Assembly (NCBI GenBank): GCA_014378805.1
Contig: JACMMY010000055.1
Location: forward strand, 1-8,485
Origin: Moraxellaceae bacterium
GTDB lineage: Bacteria; Pseudomonadota; Gammaproteobacteria; Pseudomonadales; Moraxellaceae
Direction: 5' to 3'
DNA: 8,485 nt
Shown here: in pieces, positions 5,848 to 8,485 of the stretch
Layout of the letters: every line of letters begins with the position of its first letter
Numbering within the stretch: position 1 is the first letter of the stretch
Position numbers and translations under genes: made by a program
Notes under the pieces: model-generated
Database searches by the model: none
What the model was told of the DNA's origin: nothing
Seen by the model: the letters and a program-made list of their open reading frames with translations, nothing else

Positions 5848-6630
5848 GTGCATCAAATTAAAGTTTTACAATCAGTTGTCGGCACTTTGCTCGAAGGGGG
5901 GCGTGGTGTCATGGGGACGGCGACACCGCTGCAACCAGAGAAAGAGATTCAGTTGTATGATATGGAAGGGTGTCCATTTTGTCGTCGTGTCCGTGAAGTA
6001 TTGACGATGCTTAATCTGGATTTTGAAGTATATCCTTGTCCGAAAAATGGCACACGTTTTCGTCCTGTTGCAGAAAAGATCATAAAATCAATGGGTGGTT
6101 CAGTCAGTTTTCCATTGATGGTGGATCAAAACACTGGCGTGAAACTGCAAGAATCACAGGTGATTATTGATTATCTGTTTAAACATTATGGCAAAACAGG
6201 TCAGACCCCAACGAAGTGGAAAAACCTATCCAAGCAACCGATTGCTGGAATGCTGGTGAGTGGTGCGCGCTTGATGCATGGTTTAAATGCTGATGCGACC
6301 AATATCAATAAATCCGTACCTAAACAATTAATTCAGTTATGGAGCTTTGAAGGCAGTCCATACACTCGATTGGTTCGAGAACGGTTATGTGAGCTTGAAT
6401 TGCCTTATGTGCTGCATAATGTGGCAAAAGAGCGCTGGCAAGATATGGGGCCTGCGATATTGCGTGCCAAGCCTGGTCCGTATGTGCCATTAGCGGGTGG
6501 CAAGCGCGAGAAGGAGTTATCAAACATGCAGGGACGTCTACAAGTTCCATTTTTAGTCGATCATAATACTGGCGTACAGATGTTTGAATCCAAAGATATT
6601 ATTCAATACCTCAATCGTACTTATGGTTAA
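5848..6630 (+). CDS. Tandem glutaredoxin/GST-N domain protein
   Basis: The GTG at 5848 has AGGAA (5836-5840) seven bases upstream and gives 260 residues. An ATG at 5911 would remove only the first 21 residues. Two thioredoxin-fold GST N-terminal-type domains are visible. Domain 1 (about 33-115) has the glutaredoxin-like C-P-F-C site (Cys42, Cys45), the cis-proline position F88-P89 and the glutathione-contacting E102-S103. Domain 2 (about 160-260) repeats the pattern with S170-P-Y-T173 instead of CxxC, V233-P234 and E247-S248. It also has about 17 extra residues before the cis-proline. No GST C-terminal helical domain follows either half. Family knowledge suggests a glutathione-dependent oxidoreductase or deglutathionylase. 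Two-domain proteins of this sort occur in proteobacteria and, by recollection, plant chloroplasts, without an assigned function. There is no signal peptide, so it is probably cytoplasmic. It is probably co-transcribed with rraA. Confidence 0.85.
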   Translation: MHQIKVLQSVVGTLLEGGRGVMGTATPLQPEKEIQLYDMEGCPFCRRVREVLTMLNLDFEVYPCPKNGTRFRPVAEKIIKSMGGSVSFPLMVDQNTGVKLQESQVIIDYLFKHYGKTGQTPTKWKNLSKQPIAGMLVSGARLMHGLNADATNINKSVPKQLIQLWSFEGSPYTRLVRERLCELELPYVLHNVAKERWQDMGPAILRAKPGPYVPLAGGKREKELSNMQGRLQVPFLVDHNTGVQMFESKDIIQYLNRTYG

Positions 6631-6646
6631 GTTGTAAAGTACACAA

Positions 6647-6687
6647 CGTATAGAGTTCGCTTTGTGAGTTAAAATCGACTCTATACG
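6647..6687. repeat. Perfect 10-bp inverted repeat after the tandem thioredoxin-fold gene
   Basis: CGTATAGAGT (6647-6656) and ACTCTATACG (6678-6687) are exact inverse copies separated by 21 bases, beginning 17 bases after the stop. Only four T follow (6692-6695), so it would be a weak intrinsic terminator. It could otherwise be an mRNA 3'-end stabiliser or an operator. Confidence 0.6.
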
Positions 6688-6783
6688 CATGTTTTCCCTT
6701 GCACTTCTTGGTTCAGTCACCATAATACATACAGACTCGCGTGGACAGTTTAGTTGCCTCGGTTTTGATACGGTTTTTGGTAG

Positions 6784-6885
6784 ATGTGGTTTTGTAATGG
6801 ATATTTAATAATGTCGCGGTTTGCGGCAGTGGGCATAACTGATTTTGAACCATTGTTTTACAGCGATGTTGATCGCTTGATTTAA
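6784..6885 (+). CDS. Possible short upstream ORF (33 codons)
   Basis: The frame runs from ATG 6784 to TAA 6883-6885 and encodes a peptide beginning MWFCNGYLIM and ending FYSDVDRLI. An internal ATG at 6811 would give 24 residues. No strong Shine-Dalgarno sequence precedes either start, and codon choice is not telling at this length. It ends 49 bases before secA. E. coli secA is controlled by translation of the upstream arrest peptide SecM, but this peptide shows neither a signal sequence nor the arrest motif. It is more likely chance than a gene. Confidence 0.15.
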   Translation: MWFCNGYLIMSRFAAVGITDFEPLFYSDVDRLI

Positions 6886-6905
6886 GGTTTTAGTCAAAAT
6901 TTATT
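6877..6905 (+). promoter_or_regulatory. Candidate secA promoter
   Basis: TTGATT (6877-6882), a 17-bp spacer and TTTATT (6900-6905) would start transcription near 6912, about 20 bases before secA. The spacing is ideal; the -10 is only a 4/6 match. TTGGTA (6777-6782) with GATATT (6800-6805), also 17 bp, is an alternative. Confidence 0.35.
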
Positions 6906-6934
6906 TAAAGTCATTTATTTAGAGTCGATAGTCA

Positions 6935-8485
6935 ATGTTAGCTAGTCTAGTCGGTGGCATTTTTGGCACCAAAAATGAACGTGAACTTAAACGGATGCGT
7001 AAAAGCGTCGAAGCCAATAATGCTTTTGAGCCGACGATTTCGGCACTGAGTGATGCTGAAATTGCTGCAAAAACGACAGAGTTTAAGCAACGCTATATTG
7101 ATGGCGAAACGCTAAATAATTTGTTGCCCGAAGCTTTTGCTGTGTGCCGTGAGGCAAGTAAGCGCGCACTCGGAATGCGTCATTATGATGTGCAGTTAAT
7201 TGGTGGTATTACCTTGCATGAAGGTCGCATTGCAGAAATGCGTACAGGTGAAGGTAAAACACTCATGGCGACCTTAGCATGTTATCTGAACGCACTCAGC
7301 GATTCAGGTGTGCATGTCATTACGGTCAATGATTATTTGGCGGCTCGTGATGCGGAATTAAACCGTCCATTATTTGAGTTCTTGGGTTTGAGCGTTGGCG
7401 TCATTCGCTCGATGCAAGCTCCGAATGAAAAACATGAAGCATATCGTGCTGATATTACTTACGGTACAAACAACGAATTTGGCTTTGATTATCTACGCGA
7501 TAACATGGTTTTTACGCCTGAAGAAAAGAAACAGCGCGGACTGAACTACGCCATCATCGATGAAGTGGATTCGATTCTGATTGATGAAGCGCGTACGCCT
7601 TTGATTATTTCTGGTCAAAGCGATGATTCTTCAAAGCTTTACGCGATGATTAATGAGCTCGCACCTGAGTTGACTCGTCAGAAAGAGGAGAAGGTAGCGG
7701 ACGGCGGCCATTTCTGGCTTGATGAAAAACAACGCAGCATTGATATGACCGAAACAGGTTATGAATATGTCGAAAAACGTTTAACGGAAATGGGTTTGTT
7801 GGAAGACGGCGATAGCTTGTATTCACCAAGCAAATTGAATTTGGTTCATCATGTCAATGCGGCATTACGTGCGCATCATTTGTTCCAACGCGATGTACAT
7901 TATATCGTCAGTGAAGGCGAAATTGTGATCGTCGATGAACATACAGGTCGTACCATGCCAGGTCGTCGTTGGTCTGAAGGTTTGCATCAAGCCGCAGAAG
8001 CCAAAGAAGGTCTTAAAATTCAAAACGAAAATCAGACACTAGCAACAACAACTTTTCAGAATTATTTCCGTTTGTACCATAAGTTAGGCGGTATGACGGG
8101 TACTGCTGATACTGAAGCTGCTGAATTTGCTCAAATCTATGCGATTGATGTCGTCGTTATTCCAACGCATAAACCAATGGTGCGGATTGATAATAATGAC
8201 TTAATTTTTCTGACTAAAGTTGGAAAATATAAAGCAATCATCGAAGAAGTTAAGCGTATTCAATTGACTGGCGCGCCAGTCCTTGTTGGTACTGCAACGA
8301 TTGAAGCCAGTGAATTTCTCTCGAAAATGCTGACCGAGAGCGGTATTCACCATGAAGTGTTGAACGCGAAGCAGCATGAACGCGAAGCGTACATTATTGC
8401 GCAAGCGGGTAGTCCTTCAGCAATCACAATCGCAACTAATATGGCTGGTCGTGGTACAGATATCCTGCTCGGTGGTAACTGGAAG
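6935..8485 (+). CDS. secA: Preprotein translocase ATPase SecA (3'-truncated)
   Basis: SecA is the ATPase motor that pushes unfolded preproteins through the SecYEG channel in the inner membrane. The frame runs from ATG 6935 off the right edge with 517 codons visible of the roughly 900 usual. It opens MLASLVGGIFGTKNERELKRM, aligned with the E. coli start, and numbering matches E. coli through the first motor motifs. These are Walker A in MRTGEGKT (102-109), the TVNDYLA helicase motif, and Walker B DEVD (209-212) within DEVDSILIDEARTPLIISG. The preprotein cross-linking part follows (about 220-370, including HTGR at 336-339), then MTGTA (387-391). NBD2 ends in view with NMAGRGTD (502-509), which carries the ATP-contacting arginine. 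The scaffold helix, wing and C-terminal zinc tail lie outside the window. The Shine-Dalgarno is weak (AGAG at 6921-6924). The identity is unambiguous. Confidence 0.98.
   Translation, partial: MLASLVGGIFGTKNERELKRMRKSVEANNAFEPTISALSDAEIAAKTTEFKQRYIDGETLNNLLPEAFAVCREASKRALGMRHYDVQLIGGITLHEGRIAEMRTGEGKTLMATLACYLNALSDSGVHVITVNDYLAARDAELNRPLFEFLGLSVGVIRSMQAPNEKHEAYRADITYGTNNEFGFDYLRDNMVFTPEEKKQRGLNYAIIDEVDSILIDEARTPLIISGQSDDSSKLYAMINELAPELTRQKEEKVADGGHFWLDEKQRSIDMTETGYEYVEKRLTEMGLLEDGDSLYSPSKLNLVHHVNAALRAHHLFQRDVHYIVSEGEIVIVDEHTGRTMPGRRWSEGLHQAAEAKEGLKIQNENQTLATTTFQNYFRLYHKLGGMTGTADTEAAEFAQIYAIDVVVIPTHKPMVRIDNNDLIFLTKVGKYKAIIEEVKRIQLTGAPVLVGTATIEASEFLSKMLTESGIHHEVLNAKQHEREAYIIAQAGSPSAITIATNMAGRGTDILLGGNWK

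Larger units (their letters stand above)
6631..6934. other. Intergenic region before secA
   Basis: This 304-base gap contains the inverted repeat at 6647-6687, a possible small ORF at 6784-6885 (33 codons), and a candidate secA promoter at 6877-6905. I see no tRNA, no long ORF on either strand and no mobile-element remnant. No SecM-type F-x-x-x-x-W-I-x-x-x-x-G-I-R-A-G-P arrest motif is visible. Confidence 0.6.

Noticed and set aside
8201..8404. Minus-strand frame opposite secA
   Set aside because: It lies opposite conserved SecA NBD2 sequence and is a shadow.
1..8485. CRISPR array, tRNA, mobile element or phage remnant
   Set aside because: I looked for regular direct repeats, cloverleaf-like segments, terminal inverted repeats and transposase motifs and saw none.

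Overview
The window looks like a housekeeping stretch of a gammaproteobacterial chromosome, most likely a Moraxellaceae member close to Acinetobacter. The evidence is the character of the S1, IHF-beta, PyrF, S20 and SecA proteins (recalled family sequences, no search run), the fairly low GC content, and the order rpsA-ihfB-lapA-pyrF. Every clear gene is a recognisable core or conserved gene. I see no tRNA, rRNA, CRISPR array, insertion sequence, phage gene or defence system.

Layout: (1) rpsA (ribosomal protein S1), without its N-terminus, runs off the left edge and ends in a rho-independent terminator. Its first ~50 bases are about 70% GC and read like a different protein, so the left end is probably a chimeric join. 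(2) ihfB follows a 306-base gap holding candidate promoter elements and an IHF-like site. (3) lapA, a small two-pass inner-membrane protein, ends in a terminator. (4) pyrF (orotidine-5'-phosphate decarboxylase) converges on (5) rpsT (ribosomal protein S20, minus strand), with one hairpin terminator for each between them. (6) Divergent from rpsT is a TIP30/HTATIP2-like NAD(P)-binding protein. (7) rraA (RNase E regulator) and a protein with two tandem glutaredoxin/GST-N domains are 32 bases apart and probably co-transcribed. (8) After a 304-base gap with a perfect 10-bp inverted repeat and a small open frame, secA starts and runs off the right edge after 517 codons.

Functional themes are translation (S1, S20), RNA decay control (RraA), nucleoid architecture (IHF), envelope and secretion (LapA, SecA), pyrimidine synthesis (PyrF) and two poorly characterised redox-fold proteins. 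They do not form one pathway. The best-supported regulatory feature is the rpsT promoter: TTGATT, 17-bp spacer, CATAAT and a GC-rich discriminator, as expected for a growth-rate-controlled ribosomal gene. Four of the seven genes whose start is visible upstream of secA appear to use GTG or TTG starts (pyrF, rpsT, the SDR-like gene, the tandem thioredoxin-fold gene).

The least understood gene is the tandem thioredoxin-fold protein, with CPFC in the first half and a degenerate SPYT in the second. I found no convincing new multi-gene system.
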